64,000 bases of DNA from Ochrobactrum quorumnocens (lineage in GTDB: Bacteria > Pseudomonadota > Alphaproteobacteria > Rhizobiales > Rhizobiaceae): assembly GCF_002278035.1 (NCBI RefSeq), contig NZ_CP022604.1, positions 930,001-994,000 on the forward strand. The letters run 5' to 3'. The notes below the pieces were generated by a model. The model ran no database searches. It saw only the letters and a list, made by a program, of their open reading frames with translations, and was not told the origin of the DNA. A program made the translations under genes and the position numbers. Numbering within the stretch: position 1 is the first letter of the stretch; every line of letters starts with the position of its first letter. Shown one piece after another: positions 52,983 to 61,693 of the stretch.

Positions 52983-54986
52983 ATGCAGTTCTCCAGACAT
53001 TTGAATCGGGACATTAAAGATAGTCGCAAGAGCGGTCCTTATGTCCGTAATGCGCTTGTTTTAGCGCTAGCAGCATCGACGTTGTTCTCAACAGCGCAGG
53101 CGCAGGCAGCAAATTCATTGCTGGAGCTGTTTCAGCAGCGTCGCCAGCAGCAGGCTCAGCCTGCTCAACCTCCCGTTCAGTCCGCGCCAGCGGCTCCAGT
53201 ACAGCGCACAGCGAAACCTGTTTCCGTACCAAGAGCTGCTGTCCCACCGGCGCAGCGTGTTACGGTTAAGGGGCCGCAAATCTATAACTACAAGCCGGAC
53301 ACGCTGATAAAGGTCGATTTCTCAGCCGTTGATATGCAGGTGACGGCTGCAGTTGATCCTGCTCGTGTCGATCCTTTGACGTCAGGCATGTCCCCGATTG
53401 GTCCTTCGAAAAAGGTTGACGAAACGCAAGGCGAACGCGCTTTTGATGCGGCAACGGAATATCTGAAAACCGTCGATGTCAAAGCTGAGAAGCAGATCGC
53501 CGAAGCGATTGTCAGTTTCTATTCGGAAAAGCGCACATTCCTTTGGTCATCAGATAGCAAAGCACTAGATACGGCGCGGAACGTTGCAGCTTTCTTTGCA
53601 CAGGCTGATGATGACGGTTTGAATCCCGAAGAATATGCTGTGGTTATTCCGGGCGATCATTTTGATGAAGCACAGCAGGCAGAACGCCAACAGAAACTTG
53701 CCGACTTTGAAATCCGCATGTCTGCGCGGGCTTTGCGTTATGCAATCGATGCCGGTGAGGGCCGTGTCGTTGCCGACAGGTTGAGTGGGTTCCATGATCT
53801 GCCGCGTGGTCGCGTTGATCCAAAGGCGGTGTTGGCGCGGCTCGCATCCGAAAGCGATCCAGTCGCTTATCTTAAGAGTTTTCAGCCCAATAATGAGGCT
53901 TACGCTTCATTGAAGCGCGAACTGGCGCAGACCGAAGCACCAGCAGGTGAACCTATCCGAATTTCGCTTGATAAGGCGATCCGGCCCGGCGACACCAACG
54001 ATCAGCTTGGCAAAGTCGTGGCGCTAATCACGCGACACGCGCCTGCCAGCTATCTCGAACTGCATCGCGATGTGTTGCAGACCCATGCCGATGCCAGCCT
54101 ATATGATCCTGAGTTGGCAGTTGCCATTAAGGACTATCAGAAGCTTTCCGGTAGCACGCCAGATGGCATAATCGGCAAGAACACGATTGCAGCTCTTCAA
54201 GGTGAGCAGGATTCGGTCAAGCGTGATCGTATTCTCTATTCGATGGAGCGTTTGCGCTGGCTTCCGCATGATTTTGGTTCGCGCTATGTGATGGTCAATC
54301 AGCCATCCTATCGGGCTGAATATTTCGAAGACGGCAAAGAAAAGCTAGCTATGAATGTGGTCATCGGTTCGCCAACCCATCAGACCTATTTTTTCTATAA
54401 CAAAGTTCAGACAGTTGTTTTTAATCCGTCCTGGGGCGTTCCGCGCTCGATCATTTTGAACGAAATGCTACCCAAGGTAATGCGCGATACCAGTTATCTC
54501 GATCGCAATGGCTATGAAGTCTATGTCGGTGGTAAGAAGGTTTCAGCGAGCGCTGTAAACTGGAGCGCAGTTGCTGCCGGTAAAGCCCATGTTGGCATCC
54601 GCCAGAAGCCTAGCCTTGATAACGCATTGGGCGAGTTGAAGATTTTGTTCCCGAATGCCCACGACATCTACATGCACGATACTCCGGCGAAGTCTTATTT
54701 CAACCGTGACATGCGTGCCTTGAGCCATGGTTGTATTCGTCTGGAGCGCCCACGCGACATGGCAGCTGCCGTTTTGGGTAAGCCAGTCGAAGAGCTGGGT
54801 AAATATTTTGGCAAGGACGAACGCGGCCTCAAGGTGGCAAATCCGGTTCCGGTTTACATTGCCTATTTCACGGCCTGGCCGGATGCGAACGGCAATGTTC
54901 GTTTCTTCAATGATATCTACGACCGCGATTCAGGCTTACAGAAAGCGTTCGACAAAACTGCCGAATCGCGTTTGGCCGCTCTTTGA
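52983..54986 (+). CDS. L,D-transpeptidase with peptidoglycan-binding domain (YcbB/LdtD-type)
   Basis: Periplasmic enzyme of 667 residues that makes 3-3 cross-links in peptidoglycan or attaches proteins to it. A membrane signal segment lies near residues 20-40 (VLALAASTLFSTAQAQA). A Gln/Pro/Ala-rich linker follows. A peptidoglycan-binding domain is seen (YDPELAVAIKDYQ, SGSTPDGIIGKNT, about 373-405), and a YkuD catalytic domain with SHGCIRL (Cys about 583). ATG 52983 is preferred over a TTG at 52851, which would place the signal sequence far inside. It fits the cell-wall theme of the window. Confidence 0.92.
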   Translation: MQFSRHLNRDIKDSRKSGPYVRNALVLALAASTLFSTAQAQAANSLLELFQQRRQQQAQPAQPPVQSAPAAPVQRTAKPVSVPRAAVPPAQRVTVKGPQIYNYKPDTLIKVDFSAVDMQVTAAVDPARVDPLTSGMSPIGPSKKVDETQGERAFDAATEYLKTVDVKAEKQIAEAIVSFYSEKRTFLWSSDSKALDTARNVAAFFAQADDDGLNPEEYAVVIPGDHFDEAQQAERQQKLADFEIRMSARALRYAIDAGEGRVVADRLSGFHDLPRGRVDPKAVLARLASESDPVAYLKSFQPNNEAYASLKRELAQTEAPAGEPIRISLDKAIRPGDTNDQLGKVVALITRHAPASYLELHRDVLQTHADASLYDPELAVAIKDYQKLSGSTPDGIIGKNTIAALQGEQDSVKRDRILYSMERLRWLPHDFGSRYVMVNQPSYRAEYFEDGKEKLAMNVVIGSPTHQTYFFYNKVQTVVFNPSWGVPRSIILNEMLPKVMRDTSYLDRNGYEVYVGGKKVSASAVNWSAVAAGKAHVGIRQKPSLDNALGELKILFPNAHDIYMHDTPAKSYFNRDMRALSHGCIRLERPRDMAAAVLGKPVEELGKYFGKDERGLKVANPVPVYIAYFTAWPDANGNVRFFNDIYDRDSGLQKAFDKTAESRLAAL

Positions 54987-55064
54987 ACGGTCAGTGCTTA
55001 TCCGGCTTACGAGTGATTTCAACGAATAGTGCTGTATGCATAGACAAACAGCATCAAGAACAAA

Positions 55065-55092
55065 AAAAGCGGGCTTAAAGCCCGCTTTTCTA
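55065..55092. terminator. Bidirectional terminator
   Basis: Perfect 10-bp stem AAAAGCGGGC / GCCCGCTTTT with loop TTAAA, between the L,D-transpeptidase gene and the convergent small exported protein gene. Confidence 0.92.
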
Positions 55093-55094
55093 TT

Positions 55095-55667
55095 TTAGTT
55101 CTGAACGTAACAAGCTTTTCCCTGACCGCGTGCAGGATCACCGAAAGTACGATTGTCACAGCGGACACCATCACGGAATACCCGTTCTACAAAACGCCCT
55201 TTGGCTCCGTAGCGTACGACCTTACGACCATAAAAATCGCAGAAGCCGTTTTCTTTCGCGCATTGTTGCCAATCGCCGCGACCTCGATCATCACGTCTGT
55301 TATCACGCCAGTCATTACGACGATCATCGCGACGATCGTCACGCCAGTCGTTGCGTCGATCATCACGTCGATCTTCATAACGATCACGGACGACAAAAGA
55401 GCAGCTTTTCCGCGCACCAGGGGCTGGATCACCAAAAACCTGGTTGGAGCAACGCACGTTCGGACCGTCGATGAACTGAGACGTTCCACGGCCATTCGCG
55501 CCGTAGATGACTTCGGTTGGGTAGGGAAGCCTGCATGTTTCGTTTTCACCGGCACAGCGCTGCAATTGTGCGGCCTCGGCTGGTGCAGGTGCAAGAGCAT
55601 ACAGAGATGCAACGAAAGCTGAGAGGCCTGCGATGAGGCTTATTTTATTAGACAGAAGAGCTGTCAT
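55095..55667 (-). CDS. Exported protein with two Cys-rich domains and an Arg/Asp repeat linker
   Basis: Small exported protein of about 190 residues. A signal peptide (about 8-30) ends near PAEAAQ. Two copies of a four-Cys domain follow, each about 52 residues, with pattern C-x5-6-C, YGANGR or YGAKGR, RC-x-N, FGDPA and a last Cys. Between them lies a linker of RDDRR and RRNDW repeats (encoded near 55,290-55,380). The domain resembles the short Cys modules at the ends of some secreted bacterial glycosidases, but I cannot name it. I start at ATG 55667, leaving the signal sequence at the N-terminus; the frame stays open to 55,751. Confidence 0.7.
   Translation of the reverse strand: MTALLSNKISLIAGLSAFVASLYALAPAPAEAAQLQRCAGENETCRLPYPTEVIYGANGRGTSQFIDGPNVRCSNQVFGDPAPGARKSCSFVVRDRYEDRRDDRRNDWRDDRRDDRRNDWRDNRRDDRGRGDWQQCAKENGFCDFYGRKVVRYGAKGRFVERVFRDGVRCDNRTFGDPARGQGKACYVQN
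55288..55382. repeat. In-gene tandem repeat encoding the RDDRRNDW linker
   Basis: Repeated CGCCAGTC-x-TTACGACGATCATC-type units of about 24-36 bases encode charged Arg/Asp/Asn/Trp repeats. Unit number may vary between strains by slippage. Confidence 0.7.
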
Positions 55668-55780
55668 GGCTAACACCATTGTTTGAATGTCTGATGAGTT
55701 CTTATAGAATTTAGTTCTTGAATATAGAATGAACAGCGACCCGTGTTTCAACGGATCGAAATCTCAATCACGTGCGATTA

Positions 55781-55885
55781 CAGCGGTTCCAGCTAAGACT
55801 GAATCGTTGGAACTGTTGTAACTATTTGTTTTTACGCACTATCCTACGCAAAACCGCTTCGCACTTTTTGCTGGAAATGCTTTAA
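55781..55885. repeat. Bru-RS-like palindromic repeat, inverted
   Basis: 105 bp matching the unit at 37,991 in the opposite direction: begins CAGCGGTTCCAGC and ends GCTGGAAATGCTTTA, with AAAACCGCTTCGCACTTTT between. It fills most of the gap between the small exported protein and the lipoate ligase. Confidence 0.82.
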
Positions 55886-55987
55886 TTGAACGCAAATCGT
55901 GTAAAAATTCCAGTTAGATAGTTCCCTTTTTTTAATGAATCCGCAAGAGTGCGGTCTGATGTTTCTCGTCAGCAAGGTCGTAAGAAA

Positions 55988-57037
55988 ATGCATGGTGAAT
56001 ACAAGGTCCACGGTGGCAAGCTGGTCGTTATTGATCTGGAAGTTCAGGATAACAAACTGAGCGAGGTTCAGGTTGCAGGTGACTTTTTCCTCGAGCCAGC
56101 AGAAGCGCTAGATGATATTCGCGATGCACTGAATGGTTTGCCTGCAACCGCTTCATCCGAAGAGATTGCAGACGCTGTTCGTAAGGAACTTCGCCCTGAT
56201 GCATTCATGATCGGGTTTAGCCCGGAAGCTGTGGCAATTGCTGTTCGTCGGGCGCTTGGTGTTGCTCGTACATGGCGCGACTACGAATGGCAGATCATCG
56301 ATATTCCGCCGCTTACGCCGACAATGCATTTGGCATTGGACGAAGTTTTGGCGCGCGAAGTGGCTGCAGGACGCCGTGCGCCGACGCTGCGTTTTTGGGA
56401 GTGGGAACGCCCGTCGATCATCATCGGTGCGTTTCAGTCGCTGCGCAATGAAGTGGATATGGAAGCAACCAAGGAGTTGGGCGTGGAAACGGTGCGCCGT
56501 GTAACGGGCGGCGGTGCGATGTTTGTAGAGCCGGGTAACTCGATTACCTATTCGCTTTATGCGCCGGGCGATCTGGTCCGCGATATGAGTTTTGCCGATT
56601 CCTATGCATTCCTCGATGAATGGGTGCTAAAATCGCTGAACTCTCTCGGTATTGATGCTTTCTATAAGCCGCTCAACGACATTTCGAGCTCAAAGGGCAA
56701 GATCGGCGGCGCGGCACAAAAACGTTATTCGGGCGGAACCGTTTTGCATCACGTCACCATGGCTTATGATATGGACGCCGAGAAAATGGTGAAAGTTCTG
56801 CGCATTGGGCGAGAAAAACTTTCGGATAAAGGTACAGCCAGTGCGGTCAAGCGTGTCGACCCTGTGCGTAGCCAGACCGGCTTGCCGCGCCGCGAAGTCA
56901 TCGACCGCATGACGGAAATGTTCATATCATTAAATGGCGGGGTGAGCGGATCAATCACGCCTGAGGAATTTGCAGCCGCCGAACAGCTTGTTGAGGAGAA
57001 ATTCGCAACCGAAAAGTGGCTGCACCACATCCCATAA
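55988..57037 (+). CDS. lplA: Lipoate-protein ligase A family protein
   Basis: Ligase of 349 residues that attaches lipoate to E2 subunits and GcvH. The catalytic domain (about 100-330) shows RRVTGGGAMFVEPGNSITYS and the reactive Lys in KGKIGGAAQKRY. The N-terminal about 95 residues resemble the LplA accessory domain (VHGGKLVVIDLEV), placed before rather than after the catalytic domain. Archaeal systems split these parts in two proteins, so this may be a fusion in swapped order. ATG 55988 is the likely start (GTAAGAAA upstream is weak); the frame remains open to 55,949. Confidence 0.83.
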   Translation: MHGEYKVHGGKLVVIDLEVQDNKLSEVQVAGDFFLEPAEALDDIRDALNGLPATASSEEIADAVRKELRPDAFMIGFSPEAVAIAVRRALGVARTWRDYEWQIIDIPPLTPTMHLALDEVLAREVAAGRRAPTLRFWEWERPSIIIGAFQSLRNEVDMEATKELGVETVRRVTGGGAMFVEPGNSITYSLYAPGDLVRDMSFADSYAFLDEWVLKSLNSLGIDAFYKPLNDISSSKGKIGGAAQKRYSGGTVLHHVTMAYDMDAEKMVKVLRIGREKLSDKGTASAVKRVDPVRSQTGLPRREVIDRMTEMFISLNGGVSGSITPEEFAAAEQLVEEKFATEKWLHHIP

Positions 57038-57130
57038 GCAAAGAATGGCTGCAACGACCATCGCGCCGCGTGACAGCGCGGGCAAGCCATGCCATAGGGA
57101 GGCCAAGTTATCACAAGGCCTCCCACGCAA

Positions 57131-58756
57131 ATGATCCGTATCGACAATATCAGTAAGTCCAATAGCCACCGTATTCTCTTTATCGAAACTTCCGCCGCCT
57201 TGAACCGTGGCGAGAAGATTGGCCTTGTTGGTCCGAATGGTGCTGGCAAGACAACGCTTTTCCGTATGATTACCGGCGAAGAATTGCCCGATGAAGGACT
57301 GGTCACTGTCGAAAAAGGCGTGACGATTGGCTATTTCAACCAGAATGTGGGCGAAATGGGCGGGCGTTCGGCCGTTGCTGAGGTGATGGATGGAGCAGGG
57401 CCGGTTAGTGTTGTTGCCGCCGAACTCCGTGAACTTGAAGCCGCCATGTGTGATCCTGATCGTCTCGACGAGATGGATGCAATCATTGAACGTTATGGCG
57501 AGGTTCAGGGACGCTACGAAGAGCTGGATGGTTATGGTCTCGATGGACGCGCGCGCGAAGTTCTGGCAGGTCTTAGTTTCAGCCAGGAAATGATGGATGG
57601 TGACGTTGGCAAACTGTCCGGCGGCTGGAAGATGCGCGTGGCGCTTGCCCGCATTCTTCTGATGCGTCCTGATGTGATGCTGCTCGACGAACCAAGCAAC
57701 CATCTCGATCTTGAAAGCCTTATATGGCTTGAAGCTTTCCTCAAGAATTATGACGGCGCGTTGCTCATGACCTCGCATGACCGCGAATTCATGAACCGGA
57801 TTGTCACCAAGATCATCGAAATCGACGGTGGTTCGCTTAATTCCTACAACGGTGATTATGGTTTCTATGAAGGTCAGCGTGCGCTTAATGAAAAGCAGCA
57901 GCAGGCCCAGTTCGAGCGTCAGCAGGCGATGCTGGCCAAGGAAATCAAGTTTATTGAACGTTTCAAGGCGCGTGCGTCACATGCCTCGCAGGTGCAGAGC
58001 CGCGTGAAGAAGCTTGAGAAAATCGACCGGGTCGAGCCACCACGTCGCCGCCAGACTGTTGCCTTTGATTTTGCGCCTGCTCCGCGTTCTGGCGAAGATG
58101 TGGTCAGCCTCAAAGGCGTCAACAAGACCTATGGTAGCCGTACGATTTATGATGGTCTGGACTTCATGGTTCGCCGCCGCGAACGCTGGTGCATCATGGG
58201 TGTGAATGGCGCAGGCAAATCGACCTTGCTGAAGCTTGTCACTGGCGCGACTGAACCAGATCAGGGCATTGTGAACCTTGGCGCCAGTGTGAAGCTTGGC
58301 TATTTCGCGCAGCACGCCATGGATATTCTCGATGGCGACAGCACCATTCTTGAATGGCTCGAACAGCGCTTTCCAAAAGCAGGGCAGGCGCCTTTACGCG
58401 CTTTGGCAGGCTGCTTTGGTTTCTCAGGCGATGATATCGAAAAGAAGTGCCGTGTGTTGTCTGGCGGTGAGAAAGCCCGACTTGTCATGGCCGCAATGCT
58501 GTTTGATCCGCCGAACTTCCTCGTACTTGATGAGCCGACGAACCATCTGGATCTTGACACCAAGGAAATGTTGATCAAGGCGCTTTCTGCTTATGAAGGC
58601 ACGATGCTTTTTGTATCGCATGATCGTCGTTTTCTGGCAGCACTTTCCAATCGCGTTCTGGAACTTACGCCGGATGGCATTCAGCAATACGGCGGTGGCT
58701 ACAGCGAATATGTTGAAAGCACCGGTCAGGAAGCGCCGGGGCTGCATGTTGGATAA
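57131..58756 (+). CDS. ABC-F family ATPase (translation-associated, Uup/EttA type)
   Basis: Soluble protein of 541 residues with two ABC domains and no membrane segment. Walker A motifs are GPNGAGKTTLF (about 33) and GVNGAGKSTLL (about 357); signatures are LSGGWKMRVALARIL (about 162) and LSGGEKARLVMAAML (about 443). The linker (about 245-320) is Gln/Glu/Arg-rich and helical. ABC-F proteins act on the ribosome; which subfamily this is cannot be fixed by eye. Confidence 0.92.
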   Translation: MIRIDNISKSNSHRILFIETSAALNRGEKIGLVGPNGAGKTTLFRMITGEELPDEGLVTVEKGVTIGYFNQNVGEMGGRSAVAEVMDGAGPVSVVAAELRELEAAMCDPDRLDEMDAIIERYGEVQGRYEELDGYGLDGRAREVLAGLSFSQEMMDGDVGKLSGGWKMRVALARILLMRPDVMLLDEPSNHLDLESLIWLEAFLKNYDGALLMTSHDREFMNRIVTKIIEIDGGSLNSYNGDYGFYEGQRALNEKQQQAQFERQQAMLAKEIKFIERFKARASHASQVQSRVKKLEKIDRVEPPRRRQTVAFDFAPAPRSGEDVVSLKGVNKTYGSRTIYDGLDFMVRRRERWCIMGVNGAGKSTLLKLVTGATEPDQGIVNLGASVKLGYFAQHAMDILDGDSTILEWLEQRFPKAGQAPLRALAGCFGFSGDDIEKKCRVLSGGEKARLVMAAMLFDPPNFLVLDEPTNHLDLDTKEMLIKALSAYEGTMLFVSHDRRFLAALSNRVLELTPDGIQQYGGGYSEYVESTGQEAPGLHVG

Positions 58757-58759
58757 TGA

Positions 58760-58786
58760 GAAGGCGGGAGTTTCCCGCCTTTTCAT
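58760..58786. terminator. Bidirectional terminator after the ABC-F gene
   Basis: Stem AAGGCGGG / CCCGCCTT with a 5-base loop and T-run, between convergent genes. Confidence 0.88.
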
Positions 58787-58797
58787 TTGTCTAAACC

Positions 58798-59577
58798 CTA
58801 TCGGTACACGATACCGCCATCGGTAAGAATGGCCTGTCCAGTGATGTAATCTGAATCCGCGCTGGAGAGGAACGATACCAGCGAAGCCACATCTTCCGGC
58901 GTCTGGGCGCGGCCAAGTGCGATGCCCTCAACATACTTCTTATAGGTTTCTCCCTTTGGTGCGCCGGTCAGTTCTGAGAAGCGTTCGTCGATTTCGACCC
59001 ACATGTCTGTTCCGACGATTCCAGGGCAATAGGCATTTACGGTGATGCCCGCGCTTGCGTATTCCTTCGCAGCCGCCTGCGTCAGTGCGCGCACGGCAAA
59101 CTTGGTAGCCGAATAAACACCGAGCATAGCAAAGCCATCATGCCCCGCGATCGACGATGCATTAATGATCTTGCCTTTGTGTCCGCGGGCTTTGAATTTG
59201 GCTGCCGCCGCCTGAATGCCCCACAAGACGCCTTCAATATTGATTTTCAGGATACGATCAACTTCTTCAGGCATGACATCAGAAATCGGCTGAACCTGCG
59301 CGATGCCTGCATTGTTGATGATGACATCAAACCCGCCCAGTTCTTTCTCGGCATAGTCGATTGCAGCATACACCTCATCGCGTTTGCTGACATCGGCGGA
59401 GAAGGTCGATGCCTTACGCCCAAGCGCTTCGACTTCCTTCTTAACTGCTTCAAGCTTGTCTGCTTTCAGGTCGACCAGTGCAATATCAAAGCCATCTTTG
59501 GCGAGACGGAGAGCGATGCCGCGTCCGATACCCTGTGCCGCACCTGTTACCAATGCAACCTTAGCTGTGTTTGACAT
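58798..59577 (-). CDS. budC: SDR: diacetyl/acetoin reductase, meso-2,3-butanediol dehydrogenase type
   Basis: Short-chain dehydrogenase of 259 residues. The cofactor motif is [12 protein letters not shown] (about 12), NNAG follows, and the catalytic Tyr-Lys is in YSATK (about 152) after [10 protein letters not shown]. The C-terminal [11 protein letters not shown] and [14 protein letters not shown] sequence match acetoin-forming diacetyl reductases. Stereospecificity cannot be told. It is divergent from the MetQ-like gene, with a 14-bp palindrome in between. Confidence 0.87.
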   Translation of the reverse strand: MSNTAKVALVTGAAQGIGRGIALRLAKDGFDIALVDLKADKLEAVKKEVEALGRKASTFSADVSKRDEVYAAIDYAEKELGGFDVIINNAGIAQVQPISDVMPEEVDRILKINIEGVLWGIQAAAAKFKARGHKGKIINASSIAGHDGFAMLGVYSATKFAVRALTQAAAKEYASAGITVNAYCPGIVGTDMWVEIDERFSELTGAPKGETYKKYVEGIALGRAQTPEDVASLVSFLSSADSDYITGQAILTDGGIVYR

Positions 59578-59699
59578 GATGTGTCCTTTTCTGCTGTTAA
59601 GTGGGGGGCGTTTATGCTCTTAACATCGGTATAAACCGCGAAGTTGTCACTGACCGATGACGTTAATAAGACACTTAGAGATAGCTAACACCGGCTTCA

Positions 59700-59713
59700 T
59701 TGATCGTGATCAA
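59700..59713. promoter_or_regulatory. 14-bp palindrome between the SDR and MetQ-like genes
   Basis: TTGATCGTGATCAA has perfect 6-base arms around GT and lies in the divergent promoter region; a candidate operator for either gene. Confidence 0.4.
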
Positions 59714-59808
59714 GTGTTCTCTGATTTGCACTCAAACCTTAGATTTAGCTTCTTAATGCCGACGTTAATCTATATACTGGATAAAAAATATCAACTTTTA
59801 GACATGTC

Positions 59809-60651
59809 ATGATCGTCCTCCGTCAATCTCTTGTTCAGAACGTTTTGGGTAAGCCGCACCGTCGTCGTTTTTTGCTTCTTTCAGTAGCAATGCTCTTTGG
59901 AATATCATTGCCTATTACTGTTCATGCTGAAGATAAGGGGACGTTGCGGATTGCTCTTGCCACGAGCATCTCCAATCAGGCTGCTGAAATAGCCGTTGCT
60001 GAAGCAATAGAGCAGGGATTAAATGTGGAACTGGTAGAGTTCAGCGACTGGAACACGCCAAACACTGCCGTTGCAGACAAGACAGTCGATGCCAATCTCT
60101 TCCAGCATATTCCCTATTTGAATTACACAAATTTCAATACGGGCAATGGACTCGTTCCCGTTGCACCGGCTTTCAGCACGCCATTCGGACTTTACTCCAA
60201 GAAATATTCAAAGCTTGCGGATCTCCCGGATAACGCCCAGATCGCCTTCTCTGGAGATGTGATCAACACAGGACGCTCTTTGCTTCTGTTGCAACAGGCA
60301 GGTTTTCTGGACCTCAAACCCGGTACAGATCAACGCGCCAGCCTTGAAGACGTATTGACCTGGAAGAAGCCGCTTAAGATCGTGCAGTTGGATGGTCCGC
60401 AGATCGCACGATCATTGGATGATGTGGATGCTGCAGCAACTTACCCAACTTTTGCCAAGCTCGCGGGGCTTGAAGCATCATCAGGGCTGATATTCGAAAA
60501 TGAACCGATTTATGCGTTTCAATTCGTGACACGCCCTGAATTGCGAGATGATCCTCGCTTGAAGCAATTTATTGAGATTTATCAGAACTCATCTGCAGTA
60601 AAAGCTAAGCTCTACGAACTTTATGGTGATATGGTTTCCTTCCCACGTTAG
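59809..60651 (+). CDS. MetQ/NlpA-family substrate-binding protein
   Basis: Periplasmic binding protein of 280 residues in the NlpA (lipoprotein 9) family, usually for methionine. A signal peptide (about 20-42) ends near VHAEDKG with no lipobox Cys, so it is probably soluble. [13 protein letters not shown] and the [10 protein letters not shown] region are typical. No metN or metI neighbours exist, so it may serve a distant transporter or have a different ligand. Confidence 0.87.
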   Translation: MIVLRQSLVQNVLGKPHRRRFLLLSVAMLFGISLPITVHAEDKGTLRIALATSISNQAAEIAVAEAIEQGLNVELVEFSDWNTPNTAVADKTVDANLFQHIPYLNYTNFNTGNGLVPVAPAFSTPFGLYSKKYSKLADLPDNAQIAFSGDVINTGRSLLLLQQAGFLDLKPGTDQRASLEDVLTWKKPLKIVQLDGPQIARSLDDVDAAATYPTFAKLAGLEASSGLIFENEPIYAFQFVTRPELRDDPRLKQFIEIYQNSSAVKAKLYELYGDMVSFPR

Positions 60652-60796
60652 GCGCAGGTAGGACAATAAGCCCGCCATAAAAGCACACAAACGGAACACG
60701 CGGATTTTTCATGGTTATTTTGCCAAATAGACCATTGAAGCAATGACGTGGTTCAGTTAGAAACGGCTGGATTGAGGCTTTACGCCTCCCAGCGAT

Positions 60797-60873
60797 GCAC
60801 CCGTAGCTCAGCTGGATAGAGTGCTGCCCTCCGAAGGCAGAGGTCACAGGTTCGAATCCTGTCGGGTGCGCCA
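60797..60873 (+). tRNA. tRNA-Arg(CCG)
   Basis: Acceptor GCACCCG pairs with CGGGTGC, the discriminator is G and CCA is encoded. The anticodon stem CTGCC / GGCAG holds loop CTCCGAA, giving anticodon CCG (Arg). The T-arm GGTTCGAATCC is intact. It probably serves as attachment site for the element that follows. Confidence 0.97.
60850..60873 (+). other. Candidate attachment site (attL) at the tRNA-Arg 3' end
   Basis: The 3' end of the tRNA gene, a usual integrase target, is followed directly by the genes of a foreign-looking block. The matching second copy would lie beyond the right window edge. Confidence 0.5.
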
Positions 60874-60920
60874 TAAAATCAATCACTTAGATGGATTTCG
60901 ACTAGCTCCTTAATGATGCA

Positions 60921-60960
60921 ACTCACCAAATACTCACACGGTGTTGATAGGTTGGTGAGT
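60921..60960. repeat. Inverted repeat beside the candidate attachment site
   Basis: Arms ACTCACCAA and TTGGTGAGT (perfect, 9 bp) with a further ACTCAC copy inside. Its place about 50 bp from the tRNA suggests binding sites for an integrase or excisionase. Confidence 0.5.
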
Positions 60961-60977
60961 AATGCTGGTAAAGAAAA

Positions 60978-60997
60978 AGCCCCTTTGAAAGGGGCTG
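60978..60997 (-). terminator. Terminator of the AlpA-like gene
   Basis: Stem AGCCCCTT / AAGGGGCT, followed on the minus strand by TTTTTC; it lies about 25 bp beyond the stop codon. Confidence 0.85.
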
Positions 60998-61021
60998 TTT
61001 GATTCTAGATATTCTCTCAAC

Positions 61022-61243
61022 TTAGCGCTCGGCAGTCGAACTGACCGACGGCGATATTTTTTGCTCCGCCCATCTATCTAAATCCAATTTATGATAAAGC
61101 GGAAAGCGCCCTTGATACTGCATTGACGGGCCGCCGCCGTTAGTGGCGAGCTTTTCAAGCGTCGAGCGGGATATATCGATCCCGTGAGTTGTGCGAAGAT
61201 ATTCAGGAACGTCCTTGCGGCGTAAACGTGGTCTATCAATCAT
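61022..61243 (-). CDS. Small AlpA/excisionase-like DNA-binding protein
   Basis: Protein of 73 residues with a helix-turn-helix layout: RLRRKDVPEYLRTTHGIDISRSTLEKLATNGGGPSMQYQGRFPLY (in part), where 'GPSMQYQGRFPLYHKLDLDRW' in pieces recalls the AlpA/phage excisionase pattern of fitting a substrate name and reading 'YxxxDLDxW'. It is the gene closest to the tRNA, on the minus strand, where an excisionase or regulator of integration is usual. The call rests on pattern and position only. Confidence 0.65.
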   Translation of the reverse strand: MIDRPRLRRKDVPEYLRTTHGIDISRSTLEKLATNGGGPSMQYQGRFPLYHKLDLDRWAEQKISPSVSSTAER

Positions 61244-61316
61244 TTTGATATCTCCAAGGCTTGAATGCAGGCTTCACAGTCTTATCTGTCTGGCAGAGAA
61301 ACGAACTGATACTGCC

Positions 61317-61508
61317 ATGACCAAAATTCACTTTAATAAGCGGCAAGAGCCGGATGGAACATGGACCGTGGTTAGGCTTTTGACGGGTGAGCCTGCCAAG
61401 CTGAATGGCCAATTTTGTTCCAACCTGCGGCGCGATGAAGCGCAAGAAATCACCAACTATCTGAACATGCTGGGCGATGGCGATCATGATGCACCGCCGT
61501 CTAAGTAG
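61317..61508 (+). CDS. Small hypothetical protein of the integrated element
   Basis: Frame of 63 residues, the only plus-strand gene in the element part. It reads HFNKRQEPDGTWTVVRLLTG then a polar region ending DAPPSK. No function is recognisable. The ATG lacks a clear ribosome site, and its 3' end overlaps the convergent gene at 61,484 by 25 bases. Confidence 0.45.
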   Translation: MTKIHFNKRQEPDGTWTVVRLLTGEPAKLNGQFCSNLRRDEAQEITNYLNMLGDGDHDAPPSK

Positions 61509-61693
61509 GTGATTTCCCACGTTGGGTGGTACGATCCGGGTTCATGGCTCTCACCGTCAAGGCGAATGAGTAGGTACTGATTGCGAGCGCCTACAATCGT
61601 TCCATATTGAGGCTGCTTCCCGCCAGTATATTCAATGCGGCCTCCGCGCTTGGCAGGAACGCGATAGTTCTTTCTGATCCATGACATGCTCAC
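61484..61693 (-). CDS. Hypothetical protein with SH3-like fold pattern
   Basis: Protein of 69 residues. The YRVPAKRGGRIEYTGG and YGTIVGARNQYLLIRLDGE pattern of short beta strands recalls small SH3-like phage proteins that bind nucleic acid or a partner protein, but no family can be named. It overlaps the end of the 243-residue gene by 4 bases (ATGA), so it is in the same operon. Confidence 0.6.
   Translation of the reverse strand: MSMSWIRKNYRVPAKRGGRIEYTGGKQPQYGTIVGARNQYLLIRLDGESHEPGSYHPTWEITYLDGGAS

Noticed and set aside
55288..55382. Regular repeats near 55.3 kb as a CRISPR array
   Set aside because: The units are in frame inside a coding region, encode RDDRRNDW repeats and have no unique spacers.
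60605..60886. Minus-strand open frame across tRNA-Arg
   Set aside because: It runs through the tRNA and the end of the MetQ-like gene; the sequence is a by-product of the tRNA.
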